Shown here piece after piece: positions 41,630 through 51,949 of a DNA stretch of 64,000 nt. The stretch comes from Adiantum capillus-veneris (taxonomy: Eukaryota > Streptophyta > Polypodiopsida > Polypodiales > Pteridaceae). Both the position numbers and the translations under genes were made by a program. Position 1 is the first letter of the stretch; each line of letters begins with the position of its first letter. The notes below the pieces were generated by a model. That model was not told the origin of the DNA, ran no database searches, and saw only the letters and a program-made list of their open reading frames with translations. Location: positions 146,549,850-146,613,849 of the forward strand of contig CM043949.1 in NCBI GenBank assembly GCA_014529385.2, given 5' to 3'.

Positions 41630-42984
41630 CTCTTTAGGGGGAGTGCAAATAATTAGGTTAGGGTTCCTTATGGTTTTTGTTGTGTTCAATAAGTGTTGGT
41701 ACCTTTTCTCACTAATGTGCCTCCTGGAGGTATTCCTTTTGTTTCCTAGTGTGTATAGGAGCGTGTTGCTATTGATAGGATTTGGACCTTCATGGAACCT
41801 TTCTCTCGTTCACACTTCAAATCAAGCGCGACCATCAACACAAACATGTGTTTTATGTCCATTAACATTGCCCTTATCTTTTTGCATCCATGTTTGTCTG
41901 CTTTGATTGTGATTGGTAGCATAATATTCAGCGCATTTGCTTAGTATCAAACATTTAATTCAATGTAATGTTTTGTCATAATCACTTGTCTAGGTTTAAA
42001 AATCAAGCAGTCCGACTAAGCTAGTTTGACCAAGCTAGGTATTAGAAATCTTCTCTTAATACCATGGGGAATGCCTTCCTAATACGCAATGGTTACTTAG
42101 GTTCTTAATCCGATTTAGGCAGCATTGTGTGAAATGTACTAGGGCTTTCTAGTGGGCTTAACCCTATTGACCTTTAGCTTAAGTATTATAAAGGGAGTTT
42201 ACTAATGTGATGAGCCTGGGGAGGGTAACAGTGTTATATGACCCCCCAAAGTTACAAAATTAAAATGCTGAAAATGAACAAACAAAAAATCAAAGTGCCA
42301 CAATGTAAAATTTTAAGCTGGAAGAGAAATCCCTGCTTAAATTGGTACTTCACTCACATGTATCGCCTATGGTACTAGAGCCCTAGAGGTTCCCAATGTG
42401 GGCGCTTTTCCTTGAAAAGCAAAAAACCCAAGGCATACAAAATAAGCACACACATCAAAATTGAATCAATGTGAAAAGACTTTGGGGGGTCAAAGAAAAG
42501 GTAATCAGTCAGTCAATGATTTCATGAGAAATTCCTTTTATCGCAGCTTAACTACAAGGTCTTCTAGGTATAGCCTCTAGTCAGCCCTCGAACATCAAAT
42601 ACTTGGCTCTCGCAATTAAACAACTTAATTGACCAGAAAAAAATTGAGAAGTTACCCATGGTATTAATAGTCGAGCTCTAGTGCCTTTTGACCGTTAAAT
42701 TAGCGACCCCGGACTTGTTTAATTTTTTACCTTTACATCTGTTTATGCATTTGATTGTATTGCAATTTAATGTTTATTGCTGATAAATTGTCTAAAATTT
42801 TGTTACCAATCAATTTGTCTGTCTATTGCATATGATTTTTAATTGTATATGAGAATGCAATTACTGTGGCAATGTTGTTTGATTTTGCAGTGATTGAAGA
42901 AGGCTACGCACATCCATGTCGATTGCTCTTCCATCTCGACGAACGAGCTTCAACTAGATAGCTTCCGAGGACGCAATCTACATC
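41630..42984 (+). other. E1 3' non-coding region
   Basis: 1.35 kb without a supported frame. Much of it is conserved in E2 in reverse (54110-55400), for example CCCCCCAAAGT and GTCAATAGGG motifs around 42170-42500, which suggests a constrained element sequence rather than random flank. Confidence 0.6.
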
Positions 42985-42997
42985 AGGAAGGGGGGCA
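42985..42997 (+). promoter_or_regulatory. E1 polypurine tract
   Basis: AGGAAGGGGGGCA abuts the TGTTAACCC start of the 3' LTR. E2 has AGGAAGAGGGACA in the equivalent place. Confidence 0.85.
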
Positions 42998-43542
42998 TGT
43001 TAACCCTCACGACACACGGACACCCTATGATCTATAAACGTTGTATTATTTAGAGTCAGGTATCAGGCTTGTCGGACCAATAGGAACCGGGTAAGGGTGA
43101 TCGCCGATGACAGGCGCACTCTAACTGGAATATTCAAGGAGTTAGTTGGCTAAGTATGGGCGTCCAAGTGTGAATGGGGTGAGCTCATATAAAAGCCACT
43201 AAACCTAATTTTTACTCATTCTCTCATTGTGCAATAGAAGCCGCTCTTGCTCCATCTCCACCTTCTCCTTCACAATCTCCTTGTGTGTGTGTGTGTGTGT
43301 TTGTACGTGTGAGAGTGTGTGTGTGATCGAGCGTTGCGGCGGCACGACGGCGGCGAGGCGGTTGAGCGCGGCATAGCGGCGTCTCCCTCTTCTTCGCGGC
43401 ATGGGAATCCTTCATTCGCAACTACGCAGGAAGGTGAGTGACACACCATTCTTCCTTGTGAGCTTGTCTGTTGTATGACTGTGTGCTAGGAGCCTTTGTG
43501 GCTCGCACACGGCGCGTAGCAAGTCCCTAGCCTTGACAGACA
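42998..43542 (+). repeat. E1 3' LTR
   Basis: About 545 bp starting TGTTAACCCTCACG, with TATA box CATATAAAAG at 43186-43195. Homologous to both E2 LTRs. The right end is approximate (GACAGACA), placed where copy B sequence begins. It has a short (GT)n where E2 LTRs have long (CT)n(CA)n on the plus strand. No matching 5' LTR in the window. Confidence 0.75.
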
Positions 43543-43895
43543 CTATGGCGTAGAATTCTTGGCTCTTAAATGACCTTGTCATCTCTCTGAAGAGTAGAAA
43601 TGGATGAAAGAATTCAAGATTATTCATCTAACTTTAAAAATTCAAGCAAAGCATATGCAAAAATGGAAATAAACCTGTCAAAGGCACTTGGCCAAATTTC
43701 TCACCTACCAATGAAATTCAAGTAGTATTACACATGTAACCCTGGGTGTTGCCTTTGCAATCCTAACCCCGTGGTTAATATCTACATTATCAAACCCCTT
43801 GGTTAGACTTTGCATGGAAACTGCTCAACTAGTAGCCAATAGTAATTGGTCAACTTTAAAAGCTGAAATTGTCTACTACCCTTGGCAGCTCATTA
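43543..43895 (-). mobile_element. copy B of the non-coding repeat, left block
   Basis: Reverse-complement homologue of about 23040-23545 of copy A (for example GAGATGACAAGGTCAT, and the TTTGCATGGAAACTGCTCAA block at about 43812). It is cut on the left by the E1 3' LTR and on the right by a MITE. Confidence 0.75.
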
Positions 43896-44122
43896 GGGCC
43901 AATTTGGATGAAAAAAGGGCTGTGTAAGGATCTGAAAAGAGGCAACCTAAAAAACACCATGAAGATCTTACCAAAACTATTCAACATGGGTACTCATTGG
44001 ATAGAGCTCATCAAGCACCACCCATGGACCATTTGAGTGCTAGATTTGGAGTTCATATGCAAAAGTTACGGCTAAAATAGTGCAAAATATTCCAAAAGCA
44101 ACTGAAGGAGATCTTGACACGT

Positions 44123-44980
44123 TGTTGGGCGCATTTCTGACACCCCGTTTTTTGTAAATTTGTGCCCGATGTCAAAAGGGCGTGTGGGATTTCTTTTTGT
44201 GGGTTTTTTTAGCTTGCTTTAGCAAGCACATGTACATGCACTGCAAGTCGCTAGTCTAGTGACAGCTGTCGGGCTACTGTAAGTGCCCGTGAGTGAGTTT
44301 TTTGAAGTGAGCCTTGTATATAACTTAAACTCATGTACAAACTAAAAAAAGTTCAGCCAAACTCCAGAAATTTACAGGTTTTAGCTCGTTGTGTCTCCTT
44401 GGTGCTTTTGGATGCAGATTTTTGCCCCGACTAGCCTTCTCTACGTGTAGTCGTGCTGGGACAGATCTCTGTTCGCATCAATTTTGCTCATGGGGACGTA
44501 TGGAACCAATTTTAGTCATCTTCAGATTTCTTGCCAGTCATTTTTCAAGCTTTCTCTCAAGCTTTAAAGTGCCCCAATTGGAGTTGTGCTCATCAGGTTA
44601 CGACTAGTTCTCTGCAGGGTTATGGCTATGGCAGCCTAGTGGCAAATTGTGTGTAGACAGATTCGGAGGGCATGTATCTATGAATTGTGGAATTGATGTT
44701 GAATTTGTGGATTTGTGATGTTTTATTGTGAAAGGAGAGGCTCTTGGCTTCATATGCATTGGTCGGCGTGTGCTGTAAATCCTTGCTTTGGCAGGGTTTT
44801 GCTCCTATGTGACATAGTCTCTTGGGTGGGCGACGGCTAGTAAATTCCCAAGGGTCTACTCCTATTGGACTTGTGGTGTTTCAAAAGGATTTTGTGAAGC
44901 TTTTGGTGTCTTGTAGTTCTCTTTCAACTCTCTTGGGTGACATCACTATAGAGGTGTTTCAGTTTGTTTGTTTCCCAATA
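44123..44980 (+). repeat. E3 5' LTR
   Basis: Starts TGTTGGGCGC and ends CCCAATA (CCCAACA in the 3' copy). Lacks the 15-bp ACATACGGACATGAT segment present in the 3' LTR. Frames inside it (for example 44389-44607) recur in the other LTR and are not genes. Confidence 0.9.
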
Positions 44981-44985
44981 GTGTT

Positions 44986-45004
44986 TTGGTGCCCGCCACC
45001 GAGG
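44986..45004 (+). promoter_or_regulatory. E3 primer binding site
   Basis: TGGTGCCCGCCACCGAGGA begins 5-6 bp after the 5' LTR. The TGG start fits pairing with a tRNA CCA end; the tRNA is not identified. Confidence 0.55.
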
Positions 45005-45044
45005 AATCGCTTCAAGTTACCTTCAGTTTACAAGTTTTGAAGAC

Positions 45045-46859
45045 ATGGCGTTTAATTTTCCGGAGTTTAGTGGGAAATTAAATGAAATCTCCAAAGCTTT
45101 CATTGAGAGAATGGATTTGCTTGCCTTCTTGCTGACAAGCAAGACCCAGCTACGAATCTTCTAATTCTGTTTGAAGGGAGATGCTAGGGAATGGTTGGAA
45201 GGCTACGAAAAGGATCTACAATCAGCCCAACCTCCTCAAGTTATGACTTATGAAATGGTAAGGCATGCTTTTCTTACACACTTTCAACAGGTGGAAGACC
45301 CACAAAAGGTATGGCAGTCTATTCAAGGCTTAGTACAAGATGAAGGCCAAACCATAGAAGACTTTGTCAAGGCATTCAATGCGTTATGGGCAAAGTGGTG
45401 TACATCTTTGGGGGCTGAAATTCCTCCAGCCATGTTGAAGAAGGACAGGTTTCTTGCAAGCTTGAGGAGTAACCTACGCTTGAAGGTAGAGCTTAAGCAG
45501 CCAAGGACCTTTGAGGAGGCAGTTGAAATTGCAAAGAATAAAGATTGGAAAGCAGAGCGTCTTCATCAACTTGGAATCAATGTGGAGCCAAAGCTTGAAG
45601 TGAGAGCGGTAGAGCAACCAAGGGTCCTCATCAGGGAGCCAGGTTATGATCAACAAGCTTCTCATGATGTGAATGCCTTTCGCAAGGAGATGCAAGAGGT
45701 GGTAGGTCTTATGAAGAATCTTAGTGTGCATATGATGGGAGGTGGAAGAGGTCAAAGTTATGGATATGGACGTGGTTATGGAAGCAATGAGGGTTATACA
45801 GGTGGTAGAGGAAGAGGCATGGCTGGAAGAGGGGATATGTTTCAATGCTACAATTGTGGTGAATGGGGTCATAAAAGCCCTCAATGTGACAAGCCAAAGA
45901 GAATGGGTGGCGACATGTTTCCTCTTCCTCCACAAATTCCTTCTCGAGCTCAAGATTATGGTATTGAGATTAAAGGGGAAGCAGGACCAAGTGGATTGAC
46001 AGCAGAAGAGAAGGGCAAAACAAAAGTGGTAAGCATAATCCGTTTGGAGAAGAAAGAGGATGATTTGGGAGCTATGGTCATGCCTGTAGGTAAGAGGGTT
46101 ACAAGAGATCATGACATGAGTGATGCAAGTCCCAGCCATAAAAGAGGGAAACAGGTTGAAACAGGTACAGGTAAAGAGAAGAAGAAGCGAAAGCCCAGGA
46201 AACATTACAATGCATCTGACTTTCCTTTGGGGGAAGGGCAACCAAATTATAGTTTAAGGGATGATTTGGTGGGTAGAAAGGCTGATGTTACCTTTGGGCA
46301 ACTCATGGAGATGTGTCCCAAGTTAAAGAGGCAATGGAAGCACGTAGTCAACCCCATGAAGAAGGAGCCTGCAAGGGGGTCAGTGAGAGTCTTGTCTTTG
46401 AATGAGCTACCTGATATATGTCCTACTATGGATGCATGGCATAAGAGGAAGTGCATTGGAGAGGCTTATATTGATGGAGGTGCACAGGCATGTGTTATTA
46501 CTCAAGCTTGTGTATCAAAGTTGGGACTCAACATGGTGAAGAATTCAGGTTTTCGCATAAAGCTTGCCAACCAATCAAGGGTGAGGTGCTTGGGAGTTGT
46601 AAAGGACTTGGAGGTGGATGTATTTGATGTTAAAGTGATGGTCAATTGCCATGTTATGCCCGCGGGTATTGGTGCTTTCCCTCTCATCCTTGGAAGACCA
46701 TGGTTACAGGCAACCAAAGCTATACAGGATTGGGGACATGGTACCATCACTCTCTACAATAGAAGGGGTGATAAGAAGAGGTTTGACATGGATATCAAGC
46801 AATCTTTGGATGCTGATTTTGATGAGAAAAGTGATGAAGAAGAGTACTCAAGTGAAGAA
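45045..46859 (+). CDS. gag: E3 gag and protease, with early stop
   Basis: ATG at 45045 (MAFNFPEFSGKLNEISKAF) runs 39 codons to TAA at 45162-45164, then the same frame is open to the solo LTR at 46860. Gag core: GDAREWLEGYEKDL and HFQQVEDPQKVWQ. The mid part is Gly/Arg-rich (about 45735-45840), followed by CCHC knuckle CYNCGEWGHKSPQC at about 45846-45887. The protease has AYIDGGAQACVI (D-G-G-A, about 46468) and FPLILGRPWLQ (about 46678). The protein would be cut off in an acidic stretch by the solo LTR, whose third base of codon use creates TAG within 6 bp. Confidence 0.85.
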
Positions 46860-47685
46860 TGTTAGGAAATAAGACGTAGCTAAATAGATAATTGAGTAGA
46901 TTACTTAATGGAGAGAGACAAATTTATATACACGAGATTATAGTGTAGAGAGAGAGAGAGAGTACACACGATATACGTGGTTCACCCAATGTGGGCTACG
47001 TCCACGGGAAAGCAGCCACTCAATGGCTTTGGTACTTCAAAACAAGAAGTAGTTTACAAAGGGATTATACCCTTAATGGAGCTCCCGCCTTGCTTCACTC
47101 TCACCACCTCACACTCACCTTGTTGCATCAACTTCACACTATGAAATGTGTGTAGAAATGGCCTCCTTTTATAGGCCAAAAGGGCTGCCCTCTCTTATGA
47201 GAGACAGCCATGTGTAGCCGCCCTTGTGCGAATAAGTCCAAATCGGACCCTCCAATCCGCCCATGTGTGGCCGCCCTTGAGAAGACAAGTCCGCTTTTGA
47301 ATTCGGCCACCGGCCATTGAATTCGGCCACCGGCCACCGGCCATTGACTTCCGACCACCGGCCACCGGCCATTGACTTCCGACCACCGGCCATTGGCCAT
47401 TGACCGCCGGCCACCGGCCAACCGACCGGTTGTTTTCCGACCACTTTCCGATCGCCGTCCGGCCATAATATTCCGGCGAAAAGGAATATTCCGGCGAAAA
47501 AAAGTCTCGGGGGCCTCCGCCCCCGAGGCCTTTAAAGTTGCCCCTGATTCTTGTCCGTGAAAATTTTGGTTTCCGGTGAGTGATTTTCCTTCACGCACGA
47601 TGGCTTCTCCTCATAATGGGGGCCTTACAAATGTGCGCTTTTACCACAGAAAATTACAAGGGTAAATCAGGCTCCATACTTAACA
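46860..47685 (-). mobile_element. solo LTR inside E3
   Basis: 826 bp with TG...CA ends (TGTTAGGAAAT at the left, CATACTTAACA at the right, inverted TGTTA termini) flanked by AAGAA at 46855-46859 and 47686-47690. No internal region, primer site or second LTR, so it is a solo LTR left by LTR-LTR recombination. TATA box TATAAAAGG on the minus strand (47165-47173) gives orientation. Contains tandem CCGGCCACC-type repeats (about 47300-47425). E3 coding sequence has the same phase on both sides. Confidence 0.9.
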
Positions 47686-47690
47686 AAGAA

Positions 47691-49178
47691 GAAGACAATG
47701 GGGATGAGGGCAGTGAAGTGGAAGATAGCAGCGATAGTGATCTAGATGTTTCCTCCTTGTTTCTTGAAGAAGAGCATGATGAGAAACAAAGATTTCTTGG
47801 CCTTATGGAGAATGAGGATATCTCTGGTCCTTATGAGCAAATTGAAGAGCTGATGCAACCCAAAGTTCAACCTAATGTCAAACAGGAGCTGATACAAGGT
47901 ATGTTGTCTTCCGGCTTGACTAGTCATGAGAAGGGTGAGTACCTACATATGATACAACAATTTTCCCATTTATTCATCGCTTATAATGAGGAAATTAGAG
48001 GCTTTAAGGGAGAGGAAATCCACATTCCAAACAAGGAAGGAGCTCAGCCCGTACGCCAAAAGCTAAGGAGAATGGGACAGGTACAACTTAATGCTTTAAA
48101 GGAAGAGGTAGACAAGCTTCTTGAAGCAGGTTTCATATGTCATGTGAGCACTGCAGAATGGGTGAGTCCTGTTGTGGTCACACCCAAGAAGGATGGAAAG
48201 TGGAGGATATGTGTTGATTTTAAGCCTCTAAACGCAGCCATGAAGAGGGATCCATACCCTCTTCCTTTCATAGATGACATACTTGATTCTATTGCAGGGC
48301 ATGAGAGGTATAGCATATGTGATGGATTCTCTGGATATTTTCAACTCACCTTGGCTTTGGAAGATCGAAAGAAGACCACATTTATCACGCCATGGGGATG
48401 CTTTTGTTATTGTGTACTTCCTTTTGGTCTTATGAATGGCTGTGCGTGGTATCAAAAGCGCGTCAACAAGGTGTTCTCTCCCTTTCTTGGCAAGTTTGTG
48501 AAGGATCTTATTGATGACTTTTGTGTTTATAGCTCTAGAAAGGATCATTGTGCAAAGCTTGGGATGGCATTGAAGAAATATGATGAAAGTGGAGGTCAAC
48601 TCAACCCAAAGAAATGTCGTCTTGCTCAACCAAGAGTGAAGTTTTTGGGGCATATGATCTCAGAGAATGGGATTGAAGCGGATCCTGACAAAGTGAAGGC
48701 TTTGGTGCTCCTCCCATCACCTAAAGATAAAAATCAACTTTCTACTTTTATTCAAAAGGTGAAGTATATGGCAAGGTTCATTCCTTTGTCCTCTCAACTT
48801 CTTTATCCTCTACAACAAGTAGCAAGGTTGGATCCTCTACAATGGACAAATGAATGTGAAGAGGTTTTTCAAGGTATCAAAGAGGTTCTTGGTTCTCTTC
48901 ATGCTATGCAAGATCCTAATTGGGATAAGGAGTTTTATGTGAATCCATCAGTAGGTGAGGATGCTATTGGAGCTATGCTTCTTCAACGAGGTAACAATTC
49001 CCACTACATGAAGCCTATCTATTGTGCTAGCAGGGTGAAGCTAGAGGTGGAGAAAGGCTATACTGAGGTGGATCTCATTATGTTGAGTGTGATTTATGTA
49101 TGTAGAAGGTTTAGGAACTACCTTCTCCCTAAACCATTCACATTCCTCACTAGCTACACTCTTCTACCTCAATTGTGA
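47691..49178 (+). CDS. pol: E3 reverse transcriptase and RNase H (5' joined to LTR sequence)
   Basis: The open frame extends left to 47580 only through solo LTR sequence; E3 coding starts at 47691 with an acidic linker. Reverse transcriptase: SPVVVTPKKDGKWRICVDFK, YSICDGFSGYFQLTLALED (motif A), FGLMNGCAWYQKRVNKVF (motif B) and DLIDDFCVYSS (motif C, I-D-D), then RVKFLGHMISENGIEAD. RNase H: FYVNPSVGEDAIGAMLLQ has N where the first catalytic D is expected, then EKGYTEVDLIMLSVIYVCRR. The frame ends at TGA 49176-49178 in the middle of RNase H. Confidence 0.88.
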   Translation, partial: EDNGDEGSEVEDSSDSDLDVSSLFLEEEHDEKQRFLGLMENEDISGPYEQIEELMQPKVQPNVKQELIQGMLSSGLTSHEKGEYLHMIQQFSHLFIAYNEEIRGFKGEEIHIPNKEGAQPVRQKLRRMGQVQLNALKEEVDKLLEAGFICHVSTAEWVSPVVVTPKKDGKWRICVDFKPLNAAMKRDPYPLPFIDDILDSIAGHERYSICDGFSGYFQLTLALEDRKKTTFITPWGCFCYCVLPFGLMNGCAWYQKRVNKVFSPFLGKFVKDLIDDFCVYSSRKDHCAKLGMALKKYDESGGQLNPKKCRLAQPRVKFLGHMISENGIEADPDKVKALVLLPSPKDKNQLSTFIQKVKYMARFIPLSSQLLYPLQQVARLDPLQWTNECEEVFQGIKEVLGSLHAMQDPNWDKEFYVNPSVGEDAIGAMLLQRGNNSHYMKPIYCASRVKLEVEKGYTEVDLIMLSVIYVCRRFRNYLLPKPFTFLTSYTLLPQL

Positions 49179-49387
49179 ATAGCCCTACTTTGTCAAAGAG
49201 GCTCATGAAGTGGATTGTGGAGCTACAGGAATTCCAATTCTCTTTTCTTGTTGAGGAGAGTACAAGGGCTACATTGGCTGATTTGATTACCTATAAGGAA
49301 AGCCCTCTTCTTCTTAAAGAGGATGCAGTGAAGAAGCAACACATGGAAGCTCCTGACATAGACAATGCCTATCTATTGTTTTTTTGA
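49175..49387 (+). pseudogene. E3 RNase H end and linker, frameshifted
   Basis: Begins at GTG directly over the upstream stop and continues the RNase H C-terminus (NSPTLSKRLMKWIVELQEF, then STRATLADLITYKE). It ends in a run of seven T at 49379-49385, where a one-base length change shifts the frame just before the second RNase H. Confidence 0.75.
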
Positions 49388-49846
49388 TGGCTCTTACAAG
49401 AAAGCGCATGGTGAAGCTTCAGGAGGTGTGGTAGTGTGAGGGTAAGAGGTGATGCTCTTTTGGTGGTTAAGCAAGTACTTGGGGTGTGGCAAAGTAAGAA
49501 TCCAAGGCTGAAAAATATGTGTTTTCAAGTGAAGAATCTGCTTAAGCATTTTGAAGCTTGGAGTTTAAGGCATGTGGACAGGTCTCAAAATGAAGAAGCA
49601 CATGGTGCAGCGCAAGCTTCAATTGGGCAATTGTATGTGATAAGGGTTGATTCTCCTCTTTATTTGGGAAGGGAAGCTTTAGAGAGGGAGGAAGAGTTTC
49701 TACAGACAGGTATGCTTCCATCAGAGTTGGAAAAGCCAAAAATGTACGCCTTCCTACGTCGTGCCAAAAGGTATTTGCTACTTGGTGATGCCTTGTATAT
49801 GAAGGGGGTTGATCTTGTGATGAGAAAAGTGCCTTGTAAAGAGTAA
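49379..49846 (+). pseudogene. E3 second (Tat-type) RNase H, internally deleted
   Basis: LFFDGSYKKAHGEASGGVVV (about 49377-49436) is the first strand pair of the additional RNase H found after the retroviral-type one in Tat elements. It stops at TGA. From 49436, RVRGDALLVVKQVLGVWQSK, LLKHFEAWSLRHVDRSQNEEAHGAAQASI matches the second half of the domain. The central helix-strand section (roughly 45 residues in relatives, from memory) is missing between them. The frame then runs into a linker (PKMYAFLRRAKRYLLLGDALY) and ends at TAA 49844-49846. Confidence 0.75.
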
Positions 49847-51049
49847 ATTTACAAAATTTTAGGGGAGAATCATGAGGGTTCTTGTGGTGGTCACTTCGCT
49901 GCAAAGATCACTTTGCATAAAGTCTTGCTGGAGGGTTATGTGTGGCCAAGTGTTCAACCTGATGTTCATCATTGGTGCAAGTCTTGTAAAGAGTGTCAAA
50001 GCATGGAAAATAGGGTTCTCAAATCAGAAATTAGAGGCACCATTGTGGCTTATGATGTGTTTGAGAAGTGGGGTATTGATGCAATAGGTCCTCTACCTAT
50101 GACAGCTAGAGGCAAATGTTACATACTTACTGCTGTTGACTATCTATCCAGGTGGGCCGAAGCCAAATATGTTAAGCACATCACGAGTAAAGATGTTTCC
50201 TTATTTATATATGAAGATATTTTCTGCAAATTTGGCATGCCATTGGAGTTACTTTCTAACAAGGGTCCAGGTTTCAGGGGAGAGTTGGTGGATTATCTAT
50301 GTGAGAAGCTTCATGTGCATCGCAGGTTTACTACTCCATATTATCCTCAATGCAATGGCATGAATGAAAGGTTTAATGGAGAGCTCATAAGGATGCTTAC
50401 AAAGATGACAAGAAAAAATGTGAAGACTTGGGATTTAGAGCTACCTTGTGCTCTATGGGCTTATAGGACTGCCATCAAATCAGGTACTGGTTTTTCTCCC
50501 TTCTATCTGGTTTTTGGCAAAGAGGCTTTACTTCCTATTGAGGTGGAGATACCATCCTTGAAGATGATGCTAAAGCTTGAAGAAGAGACCAAGGATGCAT
50601 TCAAGGAAAGACTTTTATATTTGCAATGTGTACAATTGGATAGGGTGTTAGCTTTTGAGCATTATGAGCAAGTCTTGAAGAAGAATCAAGCAAAGGCAAA
50701 TGAGAAGGTAAAGAACAAGGACATCAAGAAGGGTGACATGGTGCTTCGTTACAATAGTAAGCTTGATAGCACTTTTCAAAAGAAATTTCAAATCAAGTGG
50801 CAAGGTCCTTTCTTGGTCTTAAACAGGTTTGCGAATGGCACATATCAGCTTGCTGACTTGGATGGTACCCCACATAAAGCACGTGTGAATGGCTACAGGT
50901 TGAAGAAGTATATTGCAAGGTTGATGACTATGATTGAGGATGAGTCTTCTTTTGAAGAATTTTCTGATCATGTGTTTAATGATGAAGATGAGGTGAAGAC
51001 TCCCTCATGTGGTTTACAGGATCTCTTTCGTGCTGCTGATCATGAATGA
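49847..51049 (+). CDS. pol: E3 integrase, catalytic Asp replaced
   Basis: Same frame as the preceding linker across a TAA. Zinc finger ENHEGSCGGHFAAK...CKSCKECQ. Core: KWGIDAIGP (first D present), then LLSNKGPGFRGE where S-D-N-G is expected, so the second catalytic aspartate reads N. NGMNERFNGELIRML supplies the E. The C-terminus has KGDMVLRYNSK and KWQGPFLVLNRFANGTYQLADLDG, a standard gypsy integrase tail. Codons before 49913 are open back to the TAA, so the apparent start there is a TTG of convenience. Confidence 0.88.
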   Translation: MYKILGENHEGSCGGHFAAKITLHKVLLEGYVWPSVQPDVHHWCKSCKECQSMENRVLKSEIRGTIVAYDVFEKWGIDAIGPLPMTARGKCYILTAVDYLSRWAEAKYVKHITSKDVSLFIYEDIFCKFGMPLELLSNKGPGFRGELVDYLCEKLHVHRRFTTPYYPQCNGMNERFNGELIRMLTKMTRKNVKTWDLELPCALWAYRTAIKSGTGFSPFYLVFGKEALLPIEVEIPSLKMMLKLEEETKDAFKERLLYLQCVQLDRVLAFEHYEQVLKKNQAKANEKVKNKDIKKGDMVLRYNSKLDSTFQKKFQIKWQGPFLVLNRFANGTYQLADLDGTPHKARVNGYRLKKYIARLMTMIEDESSFEEFSDHVFNDEDEVKTPSCGLQDLFRAADHE

Positions 51050-51076
51050 TCTAGCAGGCTGGGGTGTGGCAAACTA
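51050..51076 (+). promoter_or_regulatory. E3 polypurine region
   Basis: AGGCTGGGGTGTGGCAAACTA precedes the 3' LTR. It is less purine-pure than usual. Confidence 0.45.
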
Positions 51077-51949
51077 TGTTGGGCGCATTTCTGACACCCC
51101 GTTTTTTGTAAATTTGTACATACGGACATGATGCCCGATGTCAAAAGGGCGTGTGGGATTTATTTTTGTGGGTTTTTTTAGCTTGCTTTAGCAAGCACAT
51201 GTACATGCACTGCAAGTCGCTAGTCTAGTGACAGCTGTCGGGCTACTGTAAGTGCCCGTGAGTGAGTTTTTTGAAGTGAGCCTTGTATATAACTTAAACT
51301 CATGTACAAACTAAAAAAAGTTCAGCCAAACTCCAGAAATTTACAGGTTTTAGCTTGTTGTGTCTCCTTGGTGCTTTTGGATGCAGTTTTTTGCCCCGAC
51401 TAGCCTTCTCTACGTGTAGTCGTGCTGGGACAGCTCTCTGTTCGCGTCAATTTTGCTCATGGGGGCGTATGGAATCAATTTTAGTCATCTTCAGCTTTCT
51501 CACCAGTCATTTTTCAAGCTTTCTCTCAAGCTTTAAAGTGCCCCAATTAAAGTTGTGCTCATCAGGTTACGACTAGTTCTCTGCAGGGTTATGGCTATGG
51601 CAGCCTAGTGGCAAATTGTGTGTAGACAGATTCGGACGGCATGTATCTATGAATTGTGGAATTGATGTTGAAGTTGTGGGTTTGTGATGTTTGATTGTGA
51701 AAGGAGAGTCTCTTGTCTTCATATGCATTGGTCGGCGTGTGATGTAAATCCTTGCTTTGGCAGGGTTTTGCTCCTATGTGACATAGTCTCTTGGGTGGGC
51801 GACGGCTAGTAAATTCCCAAGGGTCTACTCCTATTGGACTTGTGGTGTTTCAAAAGGATTTTGCGAAGCTTTTGGTGTCTTGTAGTTCTCTTTCAACGCT
51901 CTTGGGTGACATCACTATAGAGGTGTTTCAGTTTGTTTGTTTCCCAACA
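51077..51949 (+). repeat. E3 3' LTR
   Basis: 873 bp, TGTTGGGCGC to CCCAACA, about 97 percent identical to the 5' LTR plus a 15-bp insertion near 51118. Confidence 0.9.

Larger units (their letters stand above)
26617..43542 (+). mobile_element. E1: 5'-truncated Ty3/gypsy element with extended pol
   Basis: Coding order is gag, first protease, reverse transcriptase, RNase H, integrase, second protease, W-x-P-K domain, separate acidic ORF, long 3' non-coding part, polypurine tract, 3' LTR. Integrase downstream of RNase H defines Ty3/gypsy. The 5' LTR, primer site and first roughly 240 gag codons (known from the relative E2) are missing. A copia element (34699-40253) is inserted between the second protease and the W-x-P-K domain. 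Two stops and two frame changes interrupt the coding region up to the second protease, with one further stop at 40321. Confidence 0.85.
44123..51949 (+). mobile_element. E3: Ty3/gypsy Tat-type element carrying a solo LTR
   Basis: LTRs 44123-44980 (858 bp) and 51077-51949 (873 bp) differ by roughly 22 substitutions and one 15-bp indel. ACGT flanks both sides (44119-44122, 51950-51953), a 4-bp shared flank where 5 is usual. The order gag, protease, reverse transcriptase, RNase H, second RNase H, integrase points to the Tat lineage. It is inactive through stops, frameshifts, a deletion, a solo LTR insertion and a lost integrase aspartate. Confidence 0.9.

Noticed and set aside
26617-43542. Pararetrovirus (caulimovirid) origin for E1, considered because of the internal TATA box and extra ORFs
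   Set aside because: A full D,D,E integrase, 3' LTR and polypurine tract make it a Ty3/gypsy retrotransposon; no movement-protein or caulimovirid coat motif seen.
44389-44607. 72-codon frame repeated at 51355-51576
   Set aside because: Lies in both E3 LTRs and differs by frame-neutral changes only because LTRs are duplicates.
45474-46241. 255-codon minus frame opposite E3 gag
   Set aside because: Antisense shadow; the + strand carries the gag core, knuckle and protease in order.
47580-47690. N-terminal part of the 532-codon reverse transcriptase frame
   Set aside because: It is solo LTR sequence read in frame by chance; E3 coding begins at 47691.
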